Source: DASXTK01 sp036505485 (lineage in GTDB: Bacteria > Actinomycetota > Acidimicrobiia > Acidimicrobiales > VFJN01). From it: a stretch of 13,891 nucleotides of DNA. Shown here one piece after another: positions 1 to 7,708 of this stretch. Under the pieces are notes generated by a model, which ran no database searches, was not told where the DNA came from, and saw only the letters and a list, made by a program, of their open reading frames with translations. Both the position numbers and the translations under genes were made by a program. Position 1 is the first letter of the stretch, and each line of letters starts with the position of its first letter. Where the stretch lies: contig DASXTK010000458.1 of NCBI GenBank assembly GCA_036505485.1, positions 1 through 13,891 of the forward strand, given 5' to 3'.

Positions 1-149
1 TCGCGGCTCGGTGACGCCATGGGCTGCTCTCGGTGGCTAAATGACGCTTCGAGGGAAGGGCGGCGGCCAAACGAGCTGGCCCCGAACGGTCTTTGTGGCT
101 CAACCCGATGCCGGGAACACGTTGGGTCGTCGGGGACCGGCCTCCGGGA

Positions 150-198
150 GCTCTTTGAACGTTTCTGGTTGGTAGGCAACCAAAAACGTTCAAAGAGC
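150..198. repeat. Long inverted repeat, 22-bp arms, 5-nt loop
   Basis: The left arm (150-171) and right arm (177-198) are reverse complements with a single mismatch, separated by the loop GTAGG. The centre, TGGTTGGTAGGCAACCA at 166-182, matches 15 of 17 bases of the centre of the next inverted repeat (342-358). There is no T-run after either arm as expected of a classical intrinsic terminator, although the left arm contains a short T-run. It could be a terminator for a gene to the left, a palindromic repeat element or a structured RNA. The pairing is seen directly; the role is not known. Confidence 0.85.
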
Positions 199-322
199 GA
201 TGGAACAAGCCGCTCCGCCCCGCCACCATCCCTCGGAGCGTCGTTCCACCAGCGAAGCCCGCGCCCCACGTGAGCATCCAACCGAACTCGACCGACAGAT
301 CACCCACGGACAGGTCACAAGA

Positions 323-377
323 GCCGAAATTGAGATGGGGATGGTTGCCAGGCAACCACTGACATCTCAATTTCGGC
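323..377. repeat. Two-tier inverted repeat sharing core with 150-198
   Basis: Outer arms GCCGAAATTGAGATG (323-337) and its exact reverse complement (363-377) pair over 15 bases. After a 4-by-4-base unpaired stretch, the inner palindrome TGGTTGCCAGGCAACCA (342-358) pairs over 6-8 bases. The outer motif CCGAAATTGAG (324-334) occurs again at 13849-13859 next to another hairpin, so this looks like a member of a dispersed palindromic family. It lies about 70 bases before the start of the diiron oxygenase gene, so a regulatory role, either as a DNA site or in the leader RNA, is also possible. Confidence 0.85.
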
Positions 378-407
378 AACACCCGTGGTGGGGCTAGGGT
401 CTGGGTC

Positions 408-431
408 GATACTGAGTTACGTTCAGTAACT
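408..431 (+). promoter_or_regulatory. Operator-like inverted repeat with possible -10 box
   Basis: AGTTAC (415-420) and GTAACT (426-431) form a perfect 6-bp inverted repeat around a 5-base spacer. A second, interleaved one, ACTGA (411-415) with TCAGT (423-427), overlaps it. A possible -10 element, GATACT, lies at 408-413; no good -35 box is visible upstream. The length and symmetry resemble sites bound by TetR-type repressors, and the position just before the ribosome binding site of the gene at 451 would suit repression. This is inferred from sequence pattern only, and no regulator gene is present in the window. Confidence 0.35.
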
Positions 432-450
432 TGCGTGAGGAGGCAGTCGG

Positions 451-1374
451 GTGGCTGCAACACTTACCGCCGATCGGCGGATCGAGAAGCTCAACACCGC
501 GTCCCTGAACCGCATCATCGATCCCGATCGGGACCTGCCGGGGGCGCTGGGCGACGGGCAGCTGGTCCCCGATGAGCTGCTGACGGCGGCCTGCGGACTC
601 GACATCGACCGGCTCGACCTGAGCGACGACGACAAGGTGCGGCTGAGCCACGCCACGATCGCCGCCATCGTCCAGGGCGGCATCTTCTTCGAGTCCGCCT
701 TGCTGGCCGGGTTCGCCCTGGAGATCACCAAGGCCCGGGACTACACCGACCCGCGCATCGCCTACCTCCTGCACGAGATGGGGGAGGAGACCCGCCACTC
801 CCGCCTGTTCGTGCGGCTGCTGGAGCAGCTGGCGCCCCTCGATCGCACCCCGTACGAGCGGGGCATCTCCGGGTTCATGGCCCGTCTGGCCGTGGCCCGG
901 ATCATCCGGCTGCCGGGTCTGCTCTACACGATGGTGCTGGCCGGCGAGGAGATCCCCGACCTGTTCCAGAAGCTGGCCTCGGAGCATCCCGCCACCGACC
1001 CGTTCCTGCGCGAGGTCAACCGCTACCACCGCCAGGAGGAGGCCCGGCATCTGGCCTTCGCCCGGGTCCGGCTGCCCGAGGTGTGGCGACGGACCCACCT
1101 CATCGACCGGCTGCTCGTGCGGTACGCGGCGCCGATCATCATCAGTGAGATGTACCAATTGCTGGTGCATCCGGGCGTGTACGAGGAGATCGACCGGCCG
1201 GGGTGGCGGACCTGGGTCCGGGCCCGGCGCCATCCGGCCCGACTCGATCTGCTGCACCGGGCGTCTCGGCCGGTGGTCCAGGCACTCGTGGAGGCCAAGG
1301 CCATCAAGGTGGGCCGCATCCCCCGGATGTGGCGCCTCCTGGCCCGGGTCGACCGCAAGGGCGAGCCGCGCTGA
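451..1374 (+). CDS. AurF-like diiron oxygenase
   Basis: This 307-residue protein is probably a non-haem diiron oxygenase of the AurF (p-aminobenzoate N-oxygenase) family, which uses O2 at a carboxylate-bridged diiron site. The ligand set is visible: E81 (FFESALL), E113 and H116 (GEETRHS), E166 (LAGEEI), then H193, E197 and H200 (RYHRQEEARH). The H-x3-E-x2-H triad, including the extra histidine, and the 27-residue gap from E166 to H193 match AurF closely. The length is typical and no signal peptide or membrane segment is seen, so it should be cytoplasmic. The GTG start at 451 is chosen for the strong AGGAGG-type site at about 435-443. It is first in a probable four-gene operon of envelope genes. 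The substrate cannot be told; N-oxygenation, hydroxylation or fatty-acyl oxidation are all known or plausible in this superfamily. Confidence 0.85.
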   Translation: MAATLTADRRIEKLNTASLNRIIDPDRDLPGALGDGQLVPDELLTAACGLDIDRLDLSDDDKVRLSHATIAAIVQGGIFFESALLAGFALEITKARDYTDPRIAYLLHEMGEETRHSRLFVRLLEQLAPLDRTPYERGISGFMARLAVARIIRLPGLLYTMVLAGEEIPDLFQKLASEHPATDPFLREVNRYHRQEEARHLAFARVRLPEVWRRTHLIDRLLVRYAAPIIISEMYQLLVHPGVYEEIDRPGWRTWVRARRHPARLDLLHRASRPVVQALVEAKAIKVGRIPRMWRLLARVDRKGEPR

Positions 1375-1402
1375 TGTAGTCGCAAGCATCTTTGGGGGGA
1401 AA

Positions 1403-3370
1403 TTGGCGCTGGGGACCGCCATCGAATCGGACGTTGCCGAACCTGCCGTGGCCGATGCAGGTGCATCCGGCGCGCTCGTGCACGAACCAGCATTGGACGG
1501 GCTGCGCGGCCTGGCCGTGGCCGCGGTCCTGGCGTTCCACCTGGGTCGGCTGGACGGCGGGTTCCTCGGGGTCGATCTGTTCTTCGTGCTGTCCGGGTTC
1601 CTGATCACCCGGCTGCTGCTGGCGGAGCATCGGGCTCACGACCGGATCGAGCTGCGCCGCTTCTGGATCCGCCGGGCCCGTCGTCTGCTCCCCGCCCTGT
1701 TGTTGCTGCTGGTCGGGGTGGCGGTGCTGCTGCTGGTCTTCTCCGAAGCGAGCGAGCGGGCCCGGTTCCGGGGCGACGGTCTGGCCACCCTCGGTTACGT
1801 CGCCAACTGGCACCGCATGACCGCCGAGCTGGGCTACTGGGACATCTTCAGCCAGCCATCCCCGCTCGACCACACCTGGAGCCTCGCGATCGAGGAGCAG
1901 TTCTACCTGGTCTGGCCGGTGGTCGTGGCCGGGCTCCTGGGATCGCGTCGCCTCCGGGGCGTCGCGACCGTCCGGGCGGTGGCCATTGGCGGTGCAGCGC
2001 TGTCCTTCGTGCTGCTGGCGGCGACCTATCAGCCTCTGGACACCAACCGGGCCTACTACGGCACCGACACCCGCATCGGTGCCACGCTGCTCGGCGCCGC
2101 CCTCGCGACGGTCGTGGCGACCCGACCCCGGCGTGACCGCCCTCCCGGCCGGGGGACCGAGGTTGCGGCGGCGTTGGGTCTCGCCTGGATCGGGTGGTCA
2201 TTGTGGACCGTCGACGTGGTGAGCGGCTGGTACTACCGCGGCGGGCTGGCCCTGTTCGTGCTGGCCACGTTGGTGGTGATCCACGCGGTCACCGGCGGTC
2301 CGACCGGCCCGTTGGGCACAGCGCTGGCTTGGCGGCCGCTGCGAGCCCTGGGGGCGATCAGCTACGGCGTCTACCTGTGGCACTGGCCGGTGGACATGTA
2401 TCTCACACCGGAGCGGGCGAACATCGGCGCCGGCTGGGCCCTCGACACGGTCCGGGTCGCGGCGACCCTCGCACTGGCCATGGCGTCGTACTGGCTGATC
2501 GAGCTCCCGGTCCGGCGAGGCCTCTGGTCCCATCGGCCGAAACGTCTCACTCTGGCCACCGCCGTGGCCGTCTCCGTCGCCCTTATCGCCGTGTTGGTGG
2601 CGACCGCGGGCCATCCGACCCCCGAGACCTCCGAGCTGGCCAGTGGGGTTCCGGTCAACGGCTCGACCGATCCGATCCTGCTCTACCCCGCCGACATCCC
2701 GCCCAACGAGACCCGGCTGCTGGTCGTGGGGGACAGCGGCGTGCGGGCCATCGGTCCGGCGCTGGTGGCCGAAGGGGAACGCCACGGCGTGGTCGTGGCC
2801 ACCTCGGCCGAGATCCGCTGCACGGTCGTGATCCCCGAGGGGCGGGTGCGGGATCCGGCGAAGGGCCGGGTCGTGGAGGACTACGAGCCCTGTCACGACG
2901 AGCGGCGCCGGCTGTGGCGGCAGCTGGTGGACGAGTTCGACCCGGACATCGTGCTCGTCTACCTGGCCCGAGCCGGCGGGGTGCTCGACACGGAGCTCGA
3001 CGGTTCCTGGGTGTTCGACTGCGACTCCAGCTACGACGCCTACTTCGCTCGGGCCATGGGCGCCGATCTGGACCTGCTGCAGGCCGGCGGGGCCCGGCTC
3101 GTCCTGGCCACCTCGCCCTACATCGCAGTCGCGGCCAGACAGAGCGAGACGCGCACCGATTGCCGCAACGACACCTACCGGGCGCTGGCGGCATCCCGAC
3201 CCGACGCCAGCGTGGTGGAACTGGGCGATTTCATGCTCGAACAGGTCCGTGAGCAGGGATTCGCGGCGTTGTTCGCGGATTCGGTGCATCTGTCCGCAGC
3301 CGGAGCGCGGCGGGCCTCGGCCTGGCTCGTTGGGTCGCTAACCGAGCCCGGGAACGGCGTGCAACACTGA
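1403..3370 (+). CDS. OafA/YrhL-type membrane O-acyltransferase with SGNH domain
   Basis: This protein (about 655 residues) has the two-part build of surface-polysaccharide or peptidoglycan O-acyltransferases. Residues about 29-400 are an Acyltransferase_3 membrane domain of roughly ten helices with the family motifs LDGLRGLAV, the conserved His46, GVDLFFVLSGFLIT (56-69), the RRARRLLP cluster (90-97), WSLAIEEQFYLVWP (159-172) and YGVYLWHWPV (321-330). Residues about 435-645 form an extracytoplasmic SGNH-hydrolase-like domain with GDS (443-445) and DSVH (626-629), the expected Ser and Asp/His catalytic positions. Such proteins move acyl groups across the membrane and onto sugars. The frame is open back to 1145 inside the previous gene, so the start is uncertain. 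TTG 1403 follows a G-rich stretch at 1394-1400 (spacing of only 2 nt); GTG 1448 is an alternative. The gap to the previous gene is 28 nt. The exact acceptor is unknown. Confidence 0.88.
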   Translation: MALGTAIESDVAEPAVADAGASGALVHEPALDGLRGLAVAAVLAFHLGRLDGGFLGVDLFFVLSGFLITRLLLAEHRAHDRIELRRFWIRRARRLLPALLLLLVGVAVLLLVFSEASERARFRGDGLATLGYVANWHRMTAELGYWDIFSQPSPLDHTWSLAIEEQFYLVWPVVVAGLLGSRRLRGVATVRAVAIGGAALSFVLLAATYQPLDTNRAYYGTDTRIGATLLGAALATVVATRPRRDRPPGRGTEVAAALGLAWIGWSLWTVDVVSGWYYRGGLALFVLATLVVIHAVTGGPTGPLGTALAWRPLRALGAISYGVYLWHWPVDMYLTPERANIGAGWALDTVRVAATLALAMASYWLIELPVRRGLWSHRPKRLTLATAVAVSVALIAVLVATAGHPTPETSELASGVPVNGSTDPILLYPADIPPNETRLLVVGDSGVRAIGPALVAEGERHGVVVATSAEIRCTVVIPEGRVRDPAKGRVVEDYEPCHDERRRLWRQLVDEFDPDIVLVYLARAGGVLDTELDGSWVFDCDSSYDAYFARAMGADLDLLQAGGARLVLATSPYIAVAARQSETRTDCRNDTYRALAASRPDASVVELGDFMLEQVREQGFAALFADSVHLSAAGARRASAWLVGSLTEPGNGVQH

Positions 3371-3412
3371 TCAGCCGGCACAGCCGGCGCCACCACGGGG
3401 GAGGTGTTGGGT

Positions 3413-5545
3413 TTGGGCAACGGCGGGGCAGTCGTTGCGTCACGGCAGGCGACGCGCGACCGGGACGAAGCTGTAGTCGAGGGTGAGGGTTCGGCCGAAG
3501 TCGGGGACGAGGCCACCCCGCCAGAGCCTGTCGCGCCGCCCCGGCATCGGCTCCGTGACCTCGACCGTCGCCAGCGGATGGTTGCCGCGGCCCTGGTCCT
3601 GGCCTTGCTCGTGGCGCCCCTCCTGGCCTTCGTGCACTTCGCGCCTACGTGGGCGCCGGCCGGTGATCCGGGGGTCATGGCGCTGCGGGCCCTCGACGTG
3701 GGCACCAGCCGTAACCCGCTCGTCGGCCAGGTGTCGACCGCTCGGGCGTTCACCCCCGGTCATTTCGAGGTGTACCACCCGGGTCCGATCCACTACTACA
3801 TGCTGGCCCCAGCCATCCGTCTGCTCGGCGCGGCCTACGGCATGTTGGTGATGTCGCTGCTGATCAACGGCAGCGCCCTGCTGGTGGCGGCGTGGGCGAT
3901 GTTCCGTCAGCTGGGTCGCCGGGCCGGCGTGCTGACGGTGGTGGGTCTGAGCGCCATCACGTTCACCACCGGAGCGGCCTCGCTGATCCACCCGGTCAAC
4001 GCCGCCATCGCCGCCTACCCGTTGCTCTGCGCCATGGTCCTGGTGTGGTGCCTGCTGTGCGGGGACCTGCGGCTCCTCCCGCTGACCGTGGCCTTCGTGT
4101 CGTTCACCGCCCAGCAGAACCTGTCGGTGCTTCCGACCATGGTGTTGAGCCTCGGCGTCGGTCTGGGCGCCGTGGTCTGGGGATTCGTGCGCCAGCGGGG
4201 TTGGAGGATCCGCAGCGCCCGACGTCAACTCCTGGGCTGGGGCGGTGCCGCCACGGTGATCGGAGCCCTCCTGTGGGCGCCGCCGCTGATCGACCAGTTC
4301 ACCAACGAACCCGGGAACCTGGGCATGGCCTGGCGCTTCGCCCGCGAGGGCGACCGGGAGAGCCTGGGGTTCAGCTCGTCGCTGCGGCAGATGGCCCATG
4401 TCCTGGGCTGGCCGCCGGTGCTGTACCGGCAGGACCTCACTGGCCCGGTATTCCTGAGCAAGGTCGGCGCCTTCACGTGGGTCGCCGCGGTGGCAGTCGT
4501 GATAGCGATCGCCGTGCTGGGGGTCCGCTGGCGGCGGTCGCATCCTCGGCGGGCTGCGGCTGCCATGATGGTGGTGACCCTGATCGTGGCCGGGCTGATC
4601 AACGGGGCTTCCGAACCGACGGGATTCGGATCCGGGCGCCTCGACTTCTACCACTGGATCTGGCCCCTGCTGCTGTTCGTGATGCTGCTCCCGGCCCTGG
4701 CCCTCACCGACTGGCTCGATCGGTTCGGCGACCGTCTCCGTGACCCCCGACGGCAACGGCTACGGGTGGGCGGTGTCGTGGTCGCCCTCGCGGTGGTGCT
4801 GGTTCCGGCCCTGGTCAACCCCAGCCTCGAACGCTGGTCCAACAACACTGCCGAGGCCGGGCCGCTGGTCGACCGGCAGACGTTCGAGGATCTGGTCGGC
4901 CAGGTGCTCGACGATCCCGGACGGCGGTCGCGGCTCGAGGCCCCGACCGTGGTGCTGGGCCGGGGCGAGGATCTGTTCGACGGGTTCGAGCTGGCGCTCG
5001 GGGTCGAGCTGGAGCAGCGGGGCTATCCGGTGCTGCAGGGCCAGGTGCTGGCGCCCAACCTCCACGAGGATCGCATCGCCCGGCAGGCCACCGTGCAGAA
5101 CGGTCTCGTGTTGGTCGTGGACCCGCTGGGCGAGCGGACCTCTACACCGGGGGAGCTCGTCGCCGAGGTCCGGCTGGTGCACGGGTTCGACCGGGAGGCA
5201 TACGACGCGCTTGCCGCGGATCTCACCAGCGTCGACCGGCTCGAGCTGGCCCCGGTCGGCGAGGCGGCGATGACCGACGAGGACGCGGGCACCCGTATGA
5301 TCCTCACGGCGCTGCTGGACCGGCCTCGGGACGAGCGGGGTGCGATGCTGCTCGATCCGTCCATGCTGCGGATGCTGCTCAGGTATCCACTGGCTCGGCC
5401 GACCCTGGATCCGTCGCTGCTTCGGCGGGTGCGGGACTCGCTGCCCGACGACTCCGGGCTGACCCGGGTGGCGAGCCTGCGGATCTACCTGCAAGATCGT
5501 GACGAGCTGTTGCAGTTCGCTGGGGATGGGGACCTGGGGGCGTAG
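3413..5545 (+). CDS. GT-C-like polytopic membrane protein, tandem paralog 1
   Basis: This is a membrane protein of about 710 residues with a charged N-terminal tail (to about 55), some eleven hydrophobic segments (about 56-470) and a soluble C-terminal part of about 240 residues. The first extracytoplasmic loop has GDPGVMALRALDVGT with Asp85, then HPGPIHYYMLAP (122-133). An acidic residue in that loop is the usual catalytic mark of GT-C glycosyltransferases that use lipid-linked sugars, so a glycosyltransferase role is inferred, not shown. RRSHPRRAA and RLDFYHWIWPLLLFV are conserved with the next gene, which is clearly a duplicate. The frame is open from GTG 3404, but the perfect GGAGG at 3400-3404 would overlap that codon. 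TTG 3413, 8 nt downstream of it, is better placed. A small GCCGGC-ACA-GCCGGC hairpin lies at 3374-3388 before it. Confidence 0.75.
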   Translation: MGNGGAVVASRQATRDRDEAVVEGEGSAEVGDEATPPEPVAPPRHRLRDLDRRQRMVAAALVLALLVAPLLAFVHFAPTWAPAGDPGVMALRALDVGTSRNPLVGQVSTARAFTPGHFEVYHPGPIHYYMLAPAIRLLGAAYGMLVMSLLINGSALLVAAWAMFRQLGRRAGVLTVVGLSAITFTTGAASLIHPVNAAIAAYPLLCAMVLVWCLLCGDLRLLPLTVAFVSFTAQQNLSVLPTMVLSLGVGLGAVVWGFVRQRGWRIRSARRQLLGWGGAATVIGALLWAPPLIDQFTNEPGNLGMAWRFAREGDRESLGFSSSLRQMAHVLGWPPVLYRQDLTGPVFLSKVGAFTWVAAVAVVIAIAVLGVRWRRSHPRRAAAAMMVVTLIVAGLINGASEPTGFGSGRLDFYHWIWPLLLFVMLLPALALTDWLDRFGDRLRDPRRQRLRVGGVVVALAVVLVPALVNPSLERWSNNTAEAGPLVDRQTFEDLVGQVLDDPGRRSRLEAPTVVLGRGEDLFDGFELALGVELEQRGYPVLQGQVLAPNLHEDRIARQATVQNGLVLVVDPLGERTSTPGELVAEVRLVHGFDREAYDALAADLTSVDRLELAPVGEAAMTDEDAGTRMILTALLDRPRDERGAMLLDPSMLRMLLRYPLARPTLDPSLLRRVRDSLPDDSGLTRVASLRIYLQDRDELLQFAGDGDLGA

Positions 5546-5547
5546 TC

Positions 5548-7653
5548 GTGCCGGACGTGGACGAAGTGACCGTCGCTGAACCGACCGAGGCCGGTGCGGG
5601 GGCGGGCGTCGAGGTGATCGTCGTGGACGACGTCGCGCCGGCGGACGGCGGTGGGATCCGCTATGAGGTCCATCGGCTGCGCGACCTCGACCGGCCTCAG
5701 CGGATCATTGCGGCGCTGCTCGGCCTGGTGTTGGTGCTGGCGCCGCTGTTGGCCTTCGCCCGGTTCGCACCGGGATACACGGTGGCCGGCGATCCGGCGG
5801 TGATGGCGCTGCGGGCCCGGGACGTCGGCACCGACCGCACCCCGCTGCTGGGTCAGTCGTCCACCGCCAGCGCCTACGTGAAGAACGCGGACTACCAGGT
5901 CAACCATCTCGGACCGGTCCACTACTACCTGCTCGCCCCGGCCGTCCGGCTGCTCGGGACCGCCCACGGGATGCTGGTGGTGTCGGTGCTCATCGTCGGC
6001 AGTTCCCTCCTGGTGGCGGCCTGGGCCATCTTCCGTCAGCTGGGCCGGCGGGCCGGAGTGCTGGCCGTGGTGGTGCTGACGGCGATCACGTTCACCATCG
6101 GCGCGGCCTCGATGGTGCAGCCGCTCAACTCGGTGATCGCCGGGTATCCGCTGCTGTGCTCGATGGTGCTGGTCTGGTGCCTGTTCTGCCGGGATGTCCG
6201 GCTGCTGCCGGTGGCCGTGGCCTTCATCTCCTTCACCGCCCAGCAGCACCTGTCGGTCGTGCCCCTGGTGGTGGCCGGCCTAGGGGTCGGTTTGGCCGGC
6301 GGGGCGGTCTGGTCTTGGCGGGCCGGCGACTGGGCTGATCGGGGCTGGCGTCGAGGTCTGGTCCGCTGGAGCGCGCTGGCCGTGGCGGTGGGCTTGGTGT
6401 TGTGGGCGGCCCCGCTGTACCAACAGTTCACCCACAAGCCCGGGAACCTCACGGCGGCCTGGCGTTTCGCCGGTGCCGAGGGCCGCGAGCGCATGGGGAT
6501 GGACGCCGCGGTCCGCCAGGTCGTGCATGTGCTGGGGCTGCCGTCGATCCTCTACCGGACCAGCGTGGATGGCAACGACCTGCTCGCGTCGGTGTCGTGG
6601 GTGCAGGTGGTCACCGCGGGGTTGGTGTTGCTGGCAGTGGGGGGTCTGACTGTCTTGTGGAGGCGCAGCCATCCCCGGCGGGCGGCCATGGCCGTGTTGG
6701 TGGCGACCTTGGTGGCCATGGGGATGCTGACCGGATCGTCCCAGCCCCCCGGGTTCAGCGCCGGGCGGCTCGACTTCTACCACTGGATCTGGCCCCTGTT
6801 GCTGTTCGTGCTGGTGATGCTGGGGCTGGGCTTGGCCGAGCTGCTGGAGCGGGTGCGGGTGCCGCTGCCGTGGTCGTCTCGGCTTCAGCGTCCACTGCGG
6901 CTGGCGGTTGTTCCTCTGGCGGTCGTCGTGGGTGCCGTGCCGGCGCTGATCAACCCCAGCCTGGACCGCTGGAGCAACACCGCCGAGGCTGCTGGTTCCC
7001 CCATCGACGACAAGTACATCGACGAGTTGGCGGACGCGGCGATGATCCGTCATGACGAGTTGCAGTGGCCGTTGGTCGTGTTGTCCCGGGGCCAGTTCCT
7101 GTTCGACGGCTTCGACACCGCTCTGGCCATCGAGCTGGAGTCTCGGGGCGTCGAGGTGAAGGTCAGCCGCATCCTGGACCGCAACGTTGACCCGTTCCGG
7201 TTGGCCGAACGGGACACGGTGCGTTCGGGATTGGTGCTGGTCGTCCAGGGGACGACACCGCGGCGAGCGCCGCCGGGTGAGCTGATCGCCAACATCGACA
7301 CCGAGTCCGGCTTCGACTGGGACGCCTATGACGAGCTCGTCGACCAGTTCGAGACCGTGGACCGGATCCGGTTCGACCCGAAGTATCTGGACACCCTGCC
7401 GGAGGGCGACAAGGTCATGCTTCTCCAGTTGGGGAGCCTGAAGCCCGAGGAGTTCGGAGAGATGCTGCACTCGCCGGAGCACCTGGAGACGCTGCTCGAG
7501 AGCCACGTGCTCGAGCCCAAGTTCGACCCCGATCTGGTCCACCGGGTCCTCGACACACTCCCCGAGAACCCCCGCGTCTTCCGCCTGAAGCTCTACGTCC
7601 TCAACCGCCCCCAAATCCTCGCCGAGGCCGGCCCGCTAGAACTCGGGAAGTAG
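5548..7653 (+). CDS. GT-C-like polytopic membrane protein, tandem paralog 2
   Basis: This is a 701-residue paralog of the preceding protein, alike along its whole length. It has an acidic N-terminal tail, about eleven membrane segments (about 52-465) and a soluble C-terminal region of about 235 residues. The first outer loop keeps GDPAVMALRARDVGT (Asp82), but HPGP of the sister is HLGP here (HLGPVHYYLLAP, 120-131). WRRSHPRRAA and RLDFYHWIWPLLLFV are shared. Catalysis on lipid-linked sugars is inferred from this GT-C-like layout. The GTG start lies 2 nt after the previous stop, with GGGGG at about 5536-5540 as ribosome binding site, so the two are co-translated or nearly so and may act as a pair. 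The last 30 or so codons shift to C-ending forms, making the mRNA 3' end C-rich before the large hairpin at 7709. The family is otherwise not identified. Confidence 0.75.
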   Translation: MPDVDEVTVAEPTEAGAGAGVEVIVVDDVAPADGGGIRYEVHRLRDLDRPQRIIAALLGLVLVLAPLLAFARFAPGYTVAGDPAVMALRARDVGTDRTPLLGQSSTASAYVKNADYQVNHLGPVHYYLLAPAVRLLGTAHGMLVVSVLIVGSSLLVAAWAIFRQLGRRAGVLAVVVLTAITFTIGAASMVQPLNSVIAGYPLLCSMVLVWCLFCRDVRLLPVAVAFISFTAQQHLSVVPLVVAGLGVGLAGGAVWSWRAGDWADRGWRRGLVRWSALAVAVGLVLWAAPLYQQFTHKPGNLTAAWRFAGAEGRERMGMDAAVRQVVHVLGLPSILYRTSVDGNDLLASVSWVQVVTAGLVLLAVGGLTVLWRRSHPRRAAMAVLVATLVAMGMLTGSSQPPGFSAGRLDFYHWIWPLLLFVLVMLGLGLAELLERVRVPLPWSSRLQRPLRLAVVPLAVVVGAVPALINPSLDRWSNTAEAAGSPIDDKYIDELADAAMIRHDELQWPLVVLSRGQFLFDGFDTALAIELESRGVEVKVSRILDRNVDPFRLAERDTVRSGLVLVVQGTTPRRAPPGELIANIDTESGFDWDAYDELVDQFETVDRIRFDPKYLDTLPEGDKVMLLQLGSLKPEEFGEMLHSPEHLETLLESHVLEPKFDPDLVHRVLDTLPENPRVFRLKLYVLNRPQILAEAGPLELGK

Positions 7654-7708
7654 CACGCGGTGCCGTCCGCTGGTCCCTTGCATCCCGCGGTGGGTTGGGG
7701 TGGTGTGG

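Larger units (their letters stand above)
1..450. other. Gene-poor leader region with two hairpins
   Basis: I see no convincing protein gene here. The two forward open frames that fit (19-273 and 200-397) run straight through the long inverted repeats and have no family resemblance. One frame ends at the TAA at 38-40 and could be the last dozen codons of a gene to the left, but nothing confirms it. The region contains two large inverted repeats (150-198, 323-377), then an operator-like repeat and a good ribosome binding site just before the gene at 451. It is less G+C-rich than the genes around it, mainly because of the A/T runs in the hairpin arms. Confidence 0.6.

Noticed and set aside
342..358. 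TGGTTGCCAGGCAACCA resembles the eukaryotic RFX X-box
   Set aside because: The match is to a short palindrome and the DNA is clearly bacterial, so it is coincidental.
150..377. The two hairpins as units of a CRISPR array
   Set aside because: There are only two copies with a short shared core, different arms, no regular spacer length and no cas genes in the window.
19..397. Two short forward open frames (19-273 and 200-397) as small genes
   Set aside because: They cross the long inverted repeats, lack a clear ribosome binding site and show no recognisable motif.
394..1608. Long - strand open frame opposite the diiron oxygenase gene
   Set aside because: It lies antisense to a gene with a full set of diiron ligands; high-GC DNA commonly leaves long antisense frames open, and its product is low-complexity Arg/Gly/Pro/His-rich sequence. 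The same holds for the - strand frames at 2198-3289, 3440-4756 and 6280-7614, and for + strand frames over the cob genes.
3374..3388. GCCGGC-ACA-GCCGGC hairpin as a terminator after the acyltransferase gene
   Set aside because: It has only 6-bp arms, each self-complementary, a 3-base loop and no T-run; such sites are frequent by chance in this composition, and the next gene follows closely.
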